DNA from: an uncultured Candidatus Saccharibacteria bacterium
GTDB lineage: Bacteria; Patescibacteriota; Saccharimonadia; Saccharimonadales; Saccharimonadaceae
Assembly (NCBI GenBank): GCA_938046735.1
Contig: CALIXF010000003.1
Location: forward strand, 62,001-126,000
Direction: 5' to 3'
DNA: 64,000 nt
Below, piece after piece: positions 17,872 through 27,631 of this stretch. A program made the position numbers and the translations under genes. The notes beneath the pieces were generated by a model. It ran no database searches and had not been told where the DNA came from. It saw nothing but the letters and a program-made list of their open reading frames with translations. How positions within the stretch are numbered: position 1 is the stretch's first letter; each line of letters opens with the position of its first letter.

Positions 17872-19677
17872 ATGCTGAAATTATTGAAATATATGAGGCC
17901 ATATTTTTGGCAATGTTTGATATTGGTATTAGCTGTTGGCTTACAGGTTTTTGGTACATTAATGTTGCCAACAATGATGGCTGAAATCGTGAATAGTGGT
18001 ATTGTTAAAAACGATACTCATTTTATTTTTGTAAGAGGTATCTTGATGTTTTTAGTAACAATAGTGTCGGCAGTGGGAACTTTAATCTCCTCTTATTTTT
18101 CAGCAAAAGTGAGTGCAGCAATTAGTCGAGACATGAAACGAGATTTGTTTGCTAAAGTATTGTCTTTTTCTATTTCGGAGACCGAACAGTTTTTAACAGC
18201 TTCTTTGGTAACGAGAACGACAAATGATGTTTCGCAGGTGCAACAAACTATGGTAATGTGTTTGTCGATGCTGGTGCGAGCACCATTAATGGCGGTGGGG
18301 GCGATGGTGCAGGCTTTTGTGGTAGCGCCAGACATGACTTGGATTATTGCGCTTGCAATTGGAATACTCTTAGTTTTTTCAATTGTGATTATTGGGCTAG
18401 TGATGCCAAAATTTGTGATCTTTCAGAAGATGATGGATAAGATTAATTTGTTAACCAGGGAGAATTTGACGGGAGTTAGAGTAATCAGGGCTTTAAATAA
18501 AGAAAATTATGAAGAAAAGAAATTTAAAAAAGCAAACGATGAGCTAACAAAGACTGATCTTTCGATTGTAAGAATTATGCAGTTACAAACACCGATTATG
18601 ATGTTGGTGTTCAATATGACTTCGTTATTTGCAATTTGGGTGGGTGTGTCAAAATTAGCTTTTGACGTGAGTTATCTTGGAAAAATGATTGCATTTATGC
18701 AATATGCTACACAGGTGATTATGTCATTTCTATTTTTGACCATGTTATTTGTGTTGATTCCGAGGGCAAATGTATCGGCGAGACGAATTAATGAGGTATT
18801 AACCACAAAATCAAAGATTATGTTTCCAGAGAAGAGTCTTGATGTGCCGGAGGAAGACGCAAGTGTGGAGTTTAGACATGTGAGTTTTGGTTATAAAACA
18901 ACTGAAGGTAAGATTCTAGATGATATTAGTTTTATTGCGGAGGCGGGAAAAACAACTGCATTTATCGGTTCGACGGGATCTGGAAAGTCTACTTTAATTA
19001 ATTTGGTGCCAAGATTTTATGACGTAACTGAAGGCCAAATTTTTATTAATGGTGTGGAGATTCAAAAATACTCTGAGACAGATTTGATTAATAGAATTGG
19101 ACTAGTGCCACAGAAGGGGTATTTATTCGGCGGTACAGTGCGCTCGAATATTTTGTTTGGTGTGGAAAGAGAGTCGGATACACAGATGAAAAAAGCAGCA
19201 AAAATCGCACAGGCAGCGGAATTTATTGAAAAAATGCCTAAAAAATATGAAACTAAAATCTCGGAGGGGGGAACGAATGTGTCGGGTGGTCAGAGGCAGA
19301 GATTATCTATTGCAAGGGCGATCGCGAAAGAACCAGAGATCTATATTTTTGATGATGCCTTTTCGGCTTTAGATATGAAGACAGATAGAAATTTAAGAAA
19401 AGCTTTGAAGAAAGTGACTGAAAAAGCTGTGGTACTAGTGGTGGCTCAGAGAATTAATACGATCCGAGAGGCTGAACAGATAATTGTTCTAGAGCAGGGG
19501 AGAATTGTGGGGAAAGGGACGCATCATGAATTATTGAAGAATTGTAAAGTGTATTTTGAAATTGCTAAGTCGCAACTTTCGGATGAGGAACTGAAAGTGG
19601 AATTAGCGTTAGTTGCGGATAAGGTTGATAAGAAAGAGTCCAAAATAAAGAATGTGTCTCAGAAAGGGGGAAACTAA
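17872..19677 (+). CDS. ABC exporter subunit with degenerate ATPase site
   Basis: 601 residues: six-helix exporter domain (about 1-310), then a nucleotide-binding domain with Walker A GSTGSGKST (about 366), signature VSGGQRQR (about 468) and Walker B IYIFDDAFSALD. The catalytic Glu after Walker B is Asp and the switch His is Gln (VAQRINTI), as in the inactive-site subunit of heterodimeric exporters such as TM287/288. GGGAGGTGATGG precedes the ATG, one of the strongest ribosome sites here. A TTGAAA-17-TATCAC promoter is possible upstream. Substrate unknown (drug, lipid or peptide). Confidence 0.9.
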   Translation: MLKLLKYMRPYFWQCLILVLAVGLQVFGTLMLPTMMAEIVNSGIVKNDTHFIFVRGILMFLVTIVSAVGTLISSYFSAKVSAAISRDMKRDLFAKVLSFSISETEQFLTASLVTRTTNDVSQVQQTMVMCLSMLVRAPLMAVGAMVQAFVVAPDMTWIIALAIGILLVFSIVIIGLVMPKFVIFQKMMDKINLLTRENLTGVRVIRALNKENYEEKKFKKANDELTKTDLSIVRIMQLQTPIMMLVFNMTSLFAIWVGVSKLAFDVSYLGKMIAFMQYATQVIMSFLFLTMLFVLIPRANVSARRINEVLTTKSKIMFPEKSLDVPEEDASVEFRHVSFGYKTTEGKILDDISFIAEAGKTTAFIGSTGSGKSTLINLVPRFYDVTEGQIFINGVEIQKYSETDLINRIGLVPQKGYLFGGTVRSNILFGVERESDTQMKKAAKIAQAAEFIEKMPKKYETKISEGGTNVSGGQRQRLSIARAIAKEPEIYIFDDAFSALDMKTDRNLRKALKKVTEKAVVLVVAQRINTIREAEQIIVLEQGRIVGKGTHHELLKNCKVYFEIAKSQLSDEELKVELALVADKVDKKESKIKNVSQKGGN

Positions 19678-21480
19678 GTGCAGGATAAAAATATAAATTC
19701 ACAAGGCCCGAAAGATTTTAAAAACACATTAAAACGGTTTTGGCTTTCAATTAGAGAGTGGAAAATAAAAATTATAGTTGCCGCGGTATTGTCATTAATA
19801 TCCACACTTCTAATGGTTTTTGGACCGATGATTCTGGGAATGATGACGACTTCAGCAACAGAATCGTTGAAAAATCAGAGTACAATAAACTGGTCAGAAA
19901 TTAATTTTTTGGCGTTTGTACTAATTGCAATATTTTTATTATCAGCTGTAATTGGTTACATTCAAGGAGTGGTAACCTCGTCACTTTCGGTATTGTATGA
20001 AAAGAAATTGAGAAATAGCATTTTGGAGAAAATGAGAAGATTGCCAATTGGTTATTTTGATAAGACACCAAATGGTGATGTAATGTCAAGAATGATTAAT
20101 GATGTGGATACAATTTCAGTATCTTTTGCGGAAACTTTGACACAGATTATTACAAGTTTTACAACACTAGTCGGATATTTGGTGATTATGTTGTACTTAT
20201 CTGTGACTTTATCGTTAATTGCAATTTTTGCGGTACCGATTTCAACGATCTTTATTTCTCGTGTATTAAAAAAAGCGAAGGTATATTTTGTAGCTGAGAG
20301 AACGACGCTTGGTAAATTGAATTCAATTATTGAGGAGAATTTTAGTGGACAGTTGATTATTAAAGCAAATAATCACGCAGAAAAATCGATCAAGGGTTTT
20401 GATAAGGTAAACGATCAACTATATAATGAGAATAGACAGGCGCAATTTTTGAGTTCATTGACTTTTCCACTGACACATGTTTTTCTGAATTTAGCTTATG
20501 CTGGAGTGTGTATGCTTGGCGGATATTATGTGATTTCGGGAGTGATTTCAATTGGTGGAATTCAGGCGTTTATCCAATATTTGAACCGTTTTAATAGGCC
20601 GATTACAGAAGTCGCACAACTTTCAAGTACAATTCAACAGATTTTGGCAGCGGCAGAAAGAATCTTTGATTTTCTCGAAGAAGCTGAAGAGAAACCGGAG
20701 ATAGAAAATAGCTTATTCAAACAAATTATGAATAAAGATCGAAAGTTTCTTGGTGGTGTAGAGTTTAGAAATGTAAATTTTAGTTATGACGTAAAACCGA
20801 TTATTAAGAATTTTTCTGTGAAGATTAAACCCGGCATGCAGGTGGCAATCGTGGGACCTACGGGAGCCGGTAAGACTACAATTGTAAATTTATTAATGCG
20901 TTTTTTTGATCCAAATGAGGGTGAAATTCTGATTGATGGGGTGGAGACTTCAAAAATGAGACGGGATGAGGTACGTGATTTATTCGGGATGGTTTTGCAG
21001 GATACTTGGTTGTTTTCGGGAACAATTATGGAAAATTTGAAATATGGAGCAAAGAGAGTTTCAGACGAAGAAGTTTATAAAGCAGCAAAACTGGTGGGAG
21101 TGGATCACTTTATTAAGTCTTTGCCTAATGGTTATCAAACAGTGATATCGGAAGATTCAGATAATATTTCGGCGGGTGAAAAGCAATTGATGACAATTAC
21201 ACGGGCAGTGATTAGTGAGCCTCTTATGATGATTTTGGACGAGGCAACTTCAAATGTGGACACACGTACAGAGCAATTAATCCAAGATGCATTTTCTAAA
21301 CTAACGAAGGGTAGGACTTCTTTTGTGATTGCACATCGATTGTCGACGATTAGAGAGGCGGATTTGATTTTAGTGATGAGGGAAGGAAATATTATTGAAC
21401 AGGGCAATCATAAAGAATTGCTGGCTAAGAATGGATTTTACGCTGAATTATATAATTCGCAGTTTAGTGAAGATGTGTAG
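19678..21480 (+). CDS. ABC exporter subunit with catalytic ATPase site
   Basis: 600 residues with the same plan as the preceding gene. Walker A GPTGAGKTT (about 393), signature ISAGEKQLMTI (variant of LSGGQ), Walker B MMILDEATSNVD with the catalytic Glu, and AHRLSTI with the switch His. It is the active partner of a heterodimer. The GTG start follows the previous stop directly, with AAAGGGGG upstream. Confidence 0.9.
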   Translation: MQDKNINSQGPKDFKNTLKRFWLSIREWKIKIIVAAVLSLISTLLMVFGPMILGMMTTSATESLKNQSTINWSEINFLAFVLIAIFLLSAVIGYIQGVVTSSLSVLYEKKLRNSILEKMRRLPIGYFDKTPNGDVMSRMINDVDTISVSFAETLTQIITSFTTLVGYLVIMLYLSVTLSLIAIFAVPISTIFISRVLKKAKVYFVAERTTLGKLNSIIEENFSGQLIIKANNHAEKSIKGFDKVNDQLYNENRQAQFLSSLTFPLTHVFLNLAYAGVCMLGGYYVISGVISIGGIQAFIQYLNRFNRPITEVAQLSSTIQQILAAAERIFDFLEEAEEKPEIENSLFKQIMNKDRKFLGGVEFRNVNFSYDVKPIIKNFSVKIKPGMQVAIVGPTGAGKTTIVNLLMRFFDPNEGEILIDGVETSKMRRDEVRDLFGMVLQDTWLFSGTIMENLKYGAKRVSDEEVYKAAKLVGVDHFIKSLPNGYQTVISEDSDNISAGEKQLMTITRAVISEPLMMILDEATSNVDTRTEQLIQDAFSKLTKGRTSFVIAHRLSTIREADLILVMREGNIIEQGNHKELLAKNGFYAELYNSQFSEDV

Positions 21481-21530
21481 AAAGTAGAGACTTGTGCTAC
21501 TATAGAAATAGAAATACTAGGAGGACTGCT

Positions 21531-22169
21531 GTGGCGAAGTTATATTTCAGATACGGTGCAATGGGTTGCGGAAAAACTATGCAACTTTTACAGGTGGCTT
21601 TTAATTACGAAGAACGTGGGCATCAAGTCTGCGTAATGAAACCAAAAACAGATACAAAAAATGGTGAGAAATTGCTAACAAGAATTGGGCCAGAGAGAGT
21701 AACTGATTTTTGTTTTGAAAAAGGAGATGATTTATTTGAAATATTGAAGAAATTCGTAAAAAAGAAAAAGATTTCTTGTGTTTTAGTTGATGAGGCTCAG
21801 TTTTTGACGGCTAAGCAAGTAGATCAACTGATGAAAGTGACCACTGATCTTGATATACCAGTAATGGCTTATGGGCTGAGATTAAATTTTCGCTTAACAG
21901 ACGGTGGTTTTGAAGGAGCAACAAGACTTTTGCAAATGGCGCATGATATTGATGAAATTAAGACGATTTGTGAATGTGGACGTAAAGCAACACTGAATGC
22001 GCGATTCCTGAATGGTGAGTTTATGGCAGACGGGCCGGACGTATTGATTGATGATGGAACTTCCGAAATTGAATATCGTGCAATTTGTCCAAAATGCTAT
22101 GCTGAATATGCTGCTGACAAGCGAAAAGGCGGGGTGGTACAGAAAAAATATACTACAGGAGCAAAATAA
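21531..22169 (+). CDS. tdk: Thymidine kinase
   Basis: 212 residues, type II thymidine kinase. P-loop GAMGCGKT near the N-terminus, LVDEAQFL Walker B-like segment, lasso region and a zinc site made of CECGRKA and CPKCYAEY. Makes dTMP from salvaged thymidine. The GTG at 21531 is chosen because AGGAGG lies 6 nt before it; the frame extends upstream to a TTG at 21492 without a ribosome site. A TG-C-TACTAT element about 30 nt upstream of the GTG may be its promoter. First of tdk-tmk-ung. Confidence 0.92.
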   Translation: MAKLYFRYGAMGCGKTMQLLQVAFNYEERGHQVCVMKPKTDTKNGEKLLTRIGPERVTDFCFEKGDDLFEILKKFVKKKKISCVLVDEAQFLTAKQVDQLMKVTTDLDIPVMAYGLRLNFRLTDGGFEGATRLLQMAHDIDEIKTICECGRKATLNARFLNGEFMADGPDVLIDDGTSEIEYRAICPKCYAEYAADKRKGGVVQKKYTTGAK

Positions 22170-22792
22170 TGCTAATTGTGATTGAAGGTCAAGACGCTAC
22201 TGGTAAAGATACGCAAGCACGACTTTTGGCGGAATATTTGCAAAAAAAAGGCGAGAAAGTAACAGCTTATTCTGAATCAGGAACAGGTTCAAATGATCCA
22301 TTTGTTGCTGAAATTGCGAAATTAACATACAAAACAAAACAAGACATAAACCACCGAACTAGAGTTTTATTGTTTTTAGTTAATCGTTACGAACAGTGGA
22401 GAAAAGTGGCTGAACCGGCTTTAGCAAGAGGCGAAACGGTAATTCTGGCACGTAATTGGTTATCTACTTTGATTTATGAAGGATATGCTGGTGGTGTGTC
22501 GAGATCCTTGATTTTACGTTTGCATAAGGAGGTGATGCCAGAACGTTACTTTAGTCCAAATAAGATGGTAATACTAACTTTGTCTAATAAAGAAAGACAG
22601 TGCAGGCTTTATAGTCAGGCGAAAGAACAGGGGCGAGTGAATGAGGTACTGAAAACACAATCATCGGATTTTCAGAAAAAAGTCAACGAGGCATATTTGA
22701 AAGTGGCTAGAGAGATGAAGCTTATGACTTTGGATGCGGAGGGGACGATATCCATGGTGCAGGAAAGATTGAGAAAGCTTTTTGAAATCTAA
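22169..22792 (+). CDS. tmk: Thymidylate kinase
   Basis: 207 residues. P-loop EGQDATGKDTQ at the start, TRVLLFLVNRYEQW helix and ILARNWLSTLIYEGYAGG in place of the usual DR(Y/F)xxSxxAYQG. Converts dTMP to dTDP, the next step after Tdk. Overlaps tdk by 1 nt. Confidence 0.88.
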   Translation: MLIVIEGQDATGKDTQARLLAEYLQKKGEKVTAYSESGTGSNDPFVAEIAKLTYKTKQDINHRTRVLLFLVNRYEQWRKVAEPALARGETVILARNWLSTLIYEGYAGGVSRSLILRLHKEVMPERYFSPNKMVILTLSNKERQCRLYSQAKEQGRVNEVLKTQSSDFQKKVNEAYLKVAREMKLMTLDAEGTISMVQERLRKLFEI

Positions 22793-22793
22793 A

Positions 22794-23453
22794 ATGAAGT
22801 GTTTTGATGAAAGTTGGCGGGATTTTTTGAAAAATGAATTTGCTCAAGATTATTTTGTGGAGCTAGCCAAGTTTTTACATACAGAATATGAGAAAAAGAC
22901 GATTTTTCCGGAGAAGCGAGTAGTATTTCGAGCTTTTTCGACTAATTTAAATGATGTTAAAGTGGTGATTTTGGGACAGGATCCATATCACACTCCAGGT
23001 GTGGCGGACGGCTTAGCTTTTTCGGTAAAGAGTGGTGGAAAATATATGGCGCCGAGTCTTTTGAATATATATAAGGAGATTGATAACGATATTGGCGAAC
23101 ATGCGAATCCTGATGGTGATCTTTCAGAGTGGCAAAAACAAGGTGTGCTGCTTCTAAATAACGTACTAACAGTGGAGGCTCATAAAGCAGGTTCGCATCG
23201 AGGGAAGGGGTGGGAAATTTTTTCAAAACACTGCGTGGAGTATTTAAACAGGGAACGTAATAATTTGGTGTTTATTTTATGGGGCAGAGATGCAAGGGAG
23301 AAGAAGTTATTGATTGATTCAAAAAAGCATTTGATACTTGAATCAGCGCACCCATCGCCGCTATCTGCGCATAACGGATTTTTTGGGTCAAAGCCTTTTT
23401 CAAAAACTAATATATATTTAATATCAAAAGGGATAGAGCCTATTAAATGGTAA
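22794..23453 (+). CDS. ung: Uracil-DNA glycosylase
   Basis: 219 residues, family 1 UDG. Water-activating loop GQDPYHTPGVADGLAFSV, LLLNNVLTVE (uracil recognition) and the leucine loop HPSPLSAHNGFFG are all intact. Removes uracil from DNA. It starts 1 nt after the tmk stop; an in-frame TTG 12 nt earlier overlaps tmk and is less likely. Pairs functionally with dTMP synthesis, which limits uracil incorporation. Confidence 0.95.
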   Translation: MKCFDESWRDFLKNEFAQDYFVELAKFLHTEYEKKTIFPEKRVVFRAFSTNLNDVKVVILGQDPYHTPGVADGLAFSVKSGGKYMAPSLLNIYKEIDNDIGEHANPDGDLSEWQKQGVLLLNNVLTVEAHKAGSHRGKGWEIFSKHCVEYLNRERNNLVFILWGRDAREKKLLIDSKKHLILESAHPSPLSAHNGFFGSKPFSKTNIYLISKGIEPIKW

Positions 23454-23481
23454 AAGAGTGGGGTGGGTTAGATGAAGAGAC

Positions 23482-23510
23482 AAAAAAGAACCCGAGATGA
23501 GTTCTTTTTT
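23482..23510. terminator. Bidirectional terminator between ung and the prepilin gene
   Basis: 10-bp stem AAAAAAGAAC / GTTCTTTTTT with a 9-nt loop; U-runs result on either strand, fitting the convergent genes. Confidence 0.85.
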
Positions 23511-23523
23511 ATTGATTTTTATA

Positions 23524-24189
23524 TTAAAGTGCTCGGCAAATTGAGCCACCACCTTCCTTTTTGTAGAGGATGGCAACTTTACGAGAGCCAGAAGCGTGGA
23601 TAGCATCTTGCCCTTCGCAGGTGGCGTTAGTAACAATACTAATGGTATGACCCTTAGTGCCACTTTGTTCATATGGGTTACCGGCAGTGACATCTTCAAT
23701 ACCGTTTGGACGACCTTCGGCTTGATCACGCCAGGAAGAATTTGAACGTTGGCCATTATTGCAAATTTTAGTATCGGCATTATAAGAAGTTGCTTCACGG
23801 CAGGAAGAGATAGAGAGAGAATACGGATTACCTTCTGGATCTACGAACTTATCTTTATCTTCTTTACTGATGATAAGATAGGAGTCATAAAAATAAGCCC
23901 AAGATTGGTGGTTTAAAGTACGAGTAATGTTTGGATCGGGTTCTGTATGCCCGGAAACATACGAGCCAAATTTATCAGAAGGAATTGCGCCACTGTTGTT
24001 GGTTTGAAAATTGGTGAGAGCAGCAGAGAGTCGGGAAATATCAGATTCACGTTGTGTGTCACGACGGTTACGCTGCAGGGTTGGAAGAGCAATAAATACC
24101 ATGAGGAAAATGAGACCGGCAATACCAAGCACCAAGACAACCTCGATGATGGTGAAGCCTTTTTTATTGTTGAATTTTTGATTTGCCAT
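23524..24189 (-). CDS. Type IV prepilin (major or minor pilin)
   Basis: 221 residues. Class III signal: basic leader MANQKFNNKKG, cleaved before FTIIEVVLVLGIAG, with Glu at +5 and a 25-residue hydrophobic helix. The C-terminal domain is about 180 residues with three visible cysteines spaced widely (SSCRE, KICNN, ATCEG) plus SICRAL at the tail, so two disulfides are possible. The ATG at 24189 follows AAAGGATCAA; a longer frame to 24264 has no such site. Faces away from pilD, its likely processing enzyme. Probably the pilus fibre subunit. Confidence 0.9.
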   Translation of the reverse strand: MANQKFNNKKGFTIIEVVLVLGIAGLIFLMVFIALPTLQRNRRDTQRESDISRLSAALTNFQTNNSGAIPSDKFGSYVSGHTEPDPNITRTLNHQSWAYFYDSYLIISKEDKDKFVDPEGNPYSLSISSCREATSYNADTKICNNGQRSNSSWRDQAEGRPNGIEDVTAGNPYEQSGTKGHTISIVTNATCEGQDAIHASGSRKVAILYKKEGGGSICRAL

Positions 24190-24288
24190 TTGATCCTTTC
24201 TTTTTTTGTCACGTTTTGGCGATTTTCTTAAGCAAATAATAATAAAAATTGATAGAAAAATCAAGTGGCTTATGCTAAGATACAGATA

Positions 24289-25260
24289 ATGCTGATGGTT
24301 TTGTATCTAACTTTTTTTGCGATGGGTGCGATTCTGGGGTCGTTTGCTTGTTGTCAGGCATACCGTATGCGATATGAGGAGGAAAGAAGGAAGATTGGAA
24401 AACGTTCAGAATGTCTTTTTTGTGGTCACAGGTTAACGTGGTTTGAATTAATACCTATAATTTCATGGTTAATTCAAAGGGGACGATGCAGAAAATGTAA
24501 GAAAAAAATTGGAAAAATTGAAATAATTTCAGAGTTAGTAATGGGGGTGATTTTTTGCGGTATTTTGGAACTGCTTTTTAAACAGGTAGGATTGATAAGG
24601 CCAGGGGGATTGACGATAGGTATCTTTGATTATAATTTGTGGTCTAGTGTTAATTTTGATTTTGTATTAAGAATTTTTACAAATCCGGTAGTAATGATTC
24701 GTTTACTTATTCTTACAGTGAGTGCTGTGTTTTTCTGGATACTATTAGTATATGATTTAAAATGGCAGAGACTGCCAAGTTGGATTTTATATATTTTAAT
24801 TGGACTCGGACTCAGTTATTTTATTCTAAACGAATTAGTGAGTCTTGGCGTGATTGCTCAGTCAAAAATCTGGTTGGGGCTAACTACTAGGAGCGGATAC
24901 TCTGGGGTTGCAATTAACCAACGAATAGAAGTATTGAAGCGGGATTTATGTGTTCTTGTTAGTAGTATTGTGATTTTGCCTGGCTTATATTTTGTGATGT
25001 ATAAATTTTCAAAAGAGAAGTTAGTGGGAGGAGGTGATTATTTACTAACGCTAGCAATGGTATTTTTCTTGGGAAGATTTGAGTTGGCATTAACACTATT
25101 GTTTGTAGCTAATTTATTAGCATTAGGTTTTAATGTGAAACAAATTGTTCACAAAACTAGGATGAGAGTGCCATTTGGACCATATTTGATTTTGGGATTT
25201 TGGATTATTTTATTATTTGCAAGAGAAATCTTACAATATCTTTATATTGTGTCAATTTGA
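24289..25260 (+). CDS. pilD: Prepilin peptidase
   Basis: 323 residues, aspartic membrane protease. N-terminal GAILGSFACCQAYRMR, then a zinc-binding pair of CxxC motifs (CLFCGH and CRKCKK, about 45-75) as in PilD/GspO, and a set of membrane helices. The second catalytic Asp is in the GGGDYLLTLA segment (about residue 251); the first is likely in the VYDLKWQRLP segment. Cleaves and N-methylates prepilins. ATG 24289 is favoured over an upstream ATG at 24265 because a promoter-like TATG-C-TAAGAT lies in between. Confidence 0.88.
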   Translation: MLMVLYLTFFAMGAILGSFACCQAYRMRYEEERRKIGKRSECLFCGHRLTWFELIPIISWLIQRGRCRKCKKKIGKIEIISELVMGVIFCGILELLFKQVGLIRPGGLTIGIFDYNLWSSVNFDFVLRIFTNPVVMIRLLILTVSAVFFWILLVYDLKWQRLPSWILYILIGLGLSYFILNELVSLGVIAQSKIWLGLTTRSGYSGVAINQRIEVLKRDLCVLVSSIVILPGLYFVMYKFSKEKLVGGGDYLLTLAMVFFLGRFELALTLLFVANLLALGFNVKQIVHKTRMRVPFGPYLILGFWIILLFAREILQYLYIVSI

Positions 25261-25301
25261 GGATATTGAGCTATGGTTTTTACTATGTTGATATAGGAAT
25301 A

Positions 25302-26246
25302 CTAATCTTTAGTTTCTGAATGAAATTTTTCGTGAACTTCTTTGAGATGTGGGTCAGTAATATGAGTATAGATTTGAGTGGTGGCGATATTCGCATGACC
25401 AAGAAGACTTTGCACGGAACGTAAGTCGGCACCATTCATAAGGAGGTCAGTGGCGAAACTATGACGGAGAGTGTGAGGGGTGACATGTTTGGTAATACCA
25501 GCGAGACGAGCATATTTTTGAATGATACGCTCAATTGAGCGAGGACTAAGCCTGCGAAAATCTCCGGAAGTATCCGGAATGTTTTGATTTGAGGAATTAT
25601 TGAGGAAGAGGGCGGGGAGAGTGTCGTTTCTGGCGTTAAGGTATTCTTCAAGATGATCGGCGGTGGTTTGATCAATGAAGATAGGGCGATCTTTTTTGCC
25701 TTTACCGCGGACCATAAATTCACGACGAGTGAGATTAATGGAGTCTCGATTTAAGCTACAAAGTTCGGAGACACGTAGGCCACCGGAAAAAAGTAATTCG
25801 ATGATAGCGCGATCACGGAGACCAGTTTCAGTATCGATGGGGATTTCGGAAAGTAAACGCTCGACTTCATCAAAATGAAGGAAAGTAACTTGTTTTTTAG
25901 CGGCGCGGGGAAGATCAACGAGGCTAGGATCGAGAGAATGAATACCACGTTTGGCGAGATATTTGAGAAAACCACGAAGAGCGATGAGATGGTAACTTTG
26001 AGTGAGAGCTGAAAGACGTTCGTGATTTTGATTATCGTCAAAACGATTAAGACGAAGACGAAACTTTCGAAGAAGCTCTGGGGTAAGATCAGAAGGTTTA
26101 ATGGTGGCACCTTCTGGAAAATCTTGAGCAATTAGCTCGAAAAAGCGGGCAAGATAGAGACCATAATTCTCGGTAGTTTTGGTAGAGCGACCTTTTTCAA
26201 TTTCAAGAGACTCAAGAAAATCATTGATAAGATCAGAGATATCCAT
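25302..26246 (-). CDS. xerC: Tyrosine recombinase XerC/XerD
   Basis: 314 residues. N-terminal SAM-like core-binding domain (about 1-105), then the catalytic domain with Arg in SGGLRVSEL, Lys in VRGKGKKDRPI, HTLRHSF (His-x-x-Arg), LLGHANIATTQIYTHI containing the second His and nucleophile Tyr. No integrase-type extra domains and no flanking mobile element, so a housekeeping chromosome-dimer resolvase is most likely. Only one Xer gene is in the window; XerC versus XerD is not decided. A TG-C-TATAAT box on the minus strand lies 7 nt before the ATG. Confidence 0.88.
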   Translation of the reverse strand: MDISDLINDFLESLEIEKGRSTKTTENYGLYLARFFELIAQDFPEGATIKPSDLTPELLRKFRLRLNRFDDNQNHERLSALTQSYHLIALRGFLKYLAKRGIHSLDPSLVDLPRAAKKQVTFLHFDEVERLLSEIPIDTETGLRDRAIIELLFSGGLRVSELCSLNRDSINLTRREFMVRGKGKKDRPIFIDQTTADHLEEYLNARNDTLPALFLNNSSNQNIPDTSGDFRRLSPRSIERIIQKYARLAGITKHVTPHTLRHSFATDLLMNGADLRSVQSLLGHANIATTQIYTHITDPHLKEVHEKFHSETKD

Positions 26247-26253
26247 AAGGGCT

Positions 26254-26276
26254 ATTATAGCAGATTATGTTATAAT
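26254..26276. promoter_or_regulatory. Divergent back-to-back -10 elements (xer and 26283 gene)
   Basis: On the minus strand TATAAT (plus positions 26254-26259) lies 7 nt before the xer ATG; on the plus strand TATAAT (26271-26276) lies 6 nt before ATG 26283. Both are preceded by TGn. The two start codons are only 36 nt apart, so both mRNAs must be leaderless or nearly so. Confidence 0.75.
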
Positions 26277-26282
26277 ATGTTT

Positions 26283-27533
26283 ATGGATAATCCGGAGAAT
26301 ATAGCGAACCAGATTGGAGTCGAGACTCCGAATTCGACGCCTACCACATCAACTACAACAGAGAGCTTGCAAGGAAAAAAAGTTGGATCTGTACAAACAA
26401 ATTCAGTTTTTAAGGTGTTTGGAAAGGTAAAAAAGATTGATTATAACCAAGAATTGGTTGATCAGCAGATCAATATGAATCCAACTGAAAAAAGGATTTA
26501 TGAACCATTAACCGGTAGCAGTGTGGTGGTAGACACGGTTAAAGAAGAGAGAGTACCTGAAAATGGTTTTCCGGCAGGGTATGGACCAAATGCAGAATTA
26601 AAACGAATAGAAAAACCGAAAAAACCAAAACTGAGTGAGCGGGTTAAACGTCTGTTTGGACAGTTGACTAAAGTGCAACGAAGACTGTTAATCATCATAC
26701 CGTCGACAGTGATGGGGTTGATTGTGATTTTTTCAATTATTGCAAATGTTACAGGAATGTTTTCAACTGATTACTCAAAAACTTATCGCGTAGCTAAGAC
26801 GATTAAGAGTGAATTACAGAAACTACGAAGCAATGTGAACTGCGATAAGGTGACGGAATATAATGAGAATACATTTACTTCGATGGAAATATATCAGGGA
26901 TATATTGAGGGATGCAAGAAAAATAGTCAAGGGATAAGTACACAATTGATTGAAGAAATGGGAGATACGGCGGGAGTATTGAAGGATATTGAAGTAAATC
27001 GTCGTTTTGAAGCATTTAAAGTAGCCTTAAATGAATCAAAGGCGAGTAATTCTGAGGTTGAGAAAACTTTGGATCTTTATTCATTATGGCATAATTGGTT
27101 GCTTGTGGAATCATCGGGAGATAAGACACATAATGGCTTTGAATGGAGCGAGGCGGAAATTAAAGAGGCGGCGAAAATTTTAGTAGAATCAGGAAATGAG
27201 AAATTAGTAGCCTACGGTAATGCATGGATTAATTTGAAGACTGAGGTGGCAAAAGCGGCTTATAAATTCTACCATTCTTCAGAGGAAACTGAAGTGGTGG
27301 ATTACATGGAAGCAAAAAATGACCTGGAGTCAAAGAAGAATGCTTTTTTGGAGTTTCAAAAAGAAAAACGTCCAAATTTACTGGCTGAATTTCCGTTACA
27401 ATTAGTGGATCTTGCGAATATTTCAGTGAAGTTTGATGAAATGTATAATTTTGTTAGAGAGACTTATCAAAAGAATTACAATAAAAAAGCTGGGGGATGT
27501 AAAGAATTGATTAATGCGGTAATTTGTGACTAG
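26283..27533 (+). CDS. Single-pass membrane protein, unknown
   Basis: 416 residues. A Thr/Ser/Asn-rich then basic cytoplasmic N-terminus (about 1-138) leads to one membrane helix (LLIIIPSTVMGLIVIFSI, about 140-162), and an external helical C-terminal domain of about 250 residues with cysteines at NCDKV, EGCKK, GGCKE and the last but one residue. No family recognised. The ATG 26283 fits the -10 element; ATG 26277 overlaps that promoter and is rejected. Confidence 0.7.
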   Translation: MDNPENIANQIGVETPNSTPTTSTTTESLQGKKVGSVQTNSVFKVFGKVKKIDYNQELVDQQINMNPTEKRIYEPLTGSSVVVDTVKEERVPENGFPAGYGPNAELKRIEKPKKPKLSERVKRLFGQLTKVQRRLLIIIPSTVMGLIVIFSIIANVTGMFSTDYSKTYRVAKTIKSELQKLRSNVNCDKVTEYNENTFTSMEIYQGYIEGCKKNSQGISTQLIEEMGDTAGVLKDIEVNRRFEAFKVALNESKASNSEVEKTLDLYSLWHNWLLVESSGDKTHNGFEWSEAEIKEAAKILVESGNEKLVAYGNAWINLKTEVAKAAYKFYHSSEETEVVDYMEAKNDLESKKNAFLEFQKEKRPNLLAEFPLQLVDLANISVKFDEMYNFVRETYQKNYNKKAGGCKELINAVICD

Positions 27534-27590
27534 CTGATGTGGGATTTTTTGTTTGATCTTGCCTGCATAGAATGGTTTGACTGATTATGT

Positions 27591-27596
27591 TATAAT
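27591..27596 (+). promoter_or_regulatory. ndk promoter -10
   Basis: TATG-T-TATAAT extended -10. Unlike the leaderless cases it is 35 nt from the chosen start, leaving room for the AGGGAG ribosome site. Confidence 0.6.
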
Positions 27597-27631
27597 CAGA
27601 AAAATGTAAGAGCATGGCTCAGGGAGTATGT

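Noticed and set aside
23947..24231. 94-codon plus-strand frame across the prepilin gene
   Set aside because: Antisense to a clear prepilin with signal peptide and Shine-Dalgarno site; no start signals of its own.
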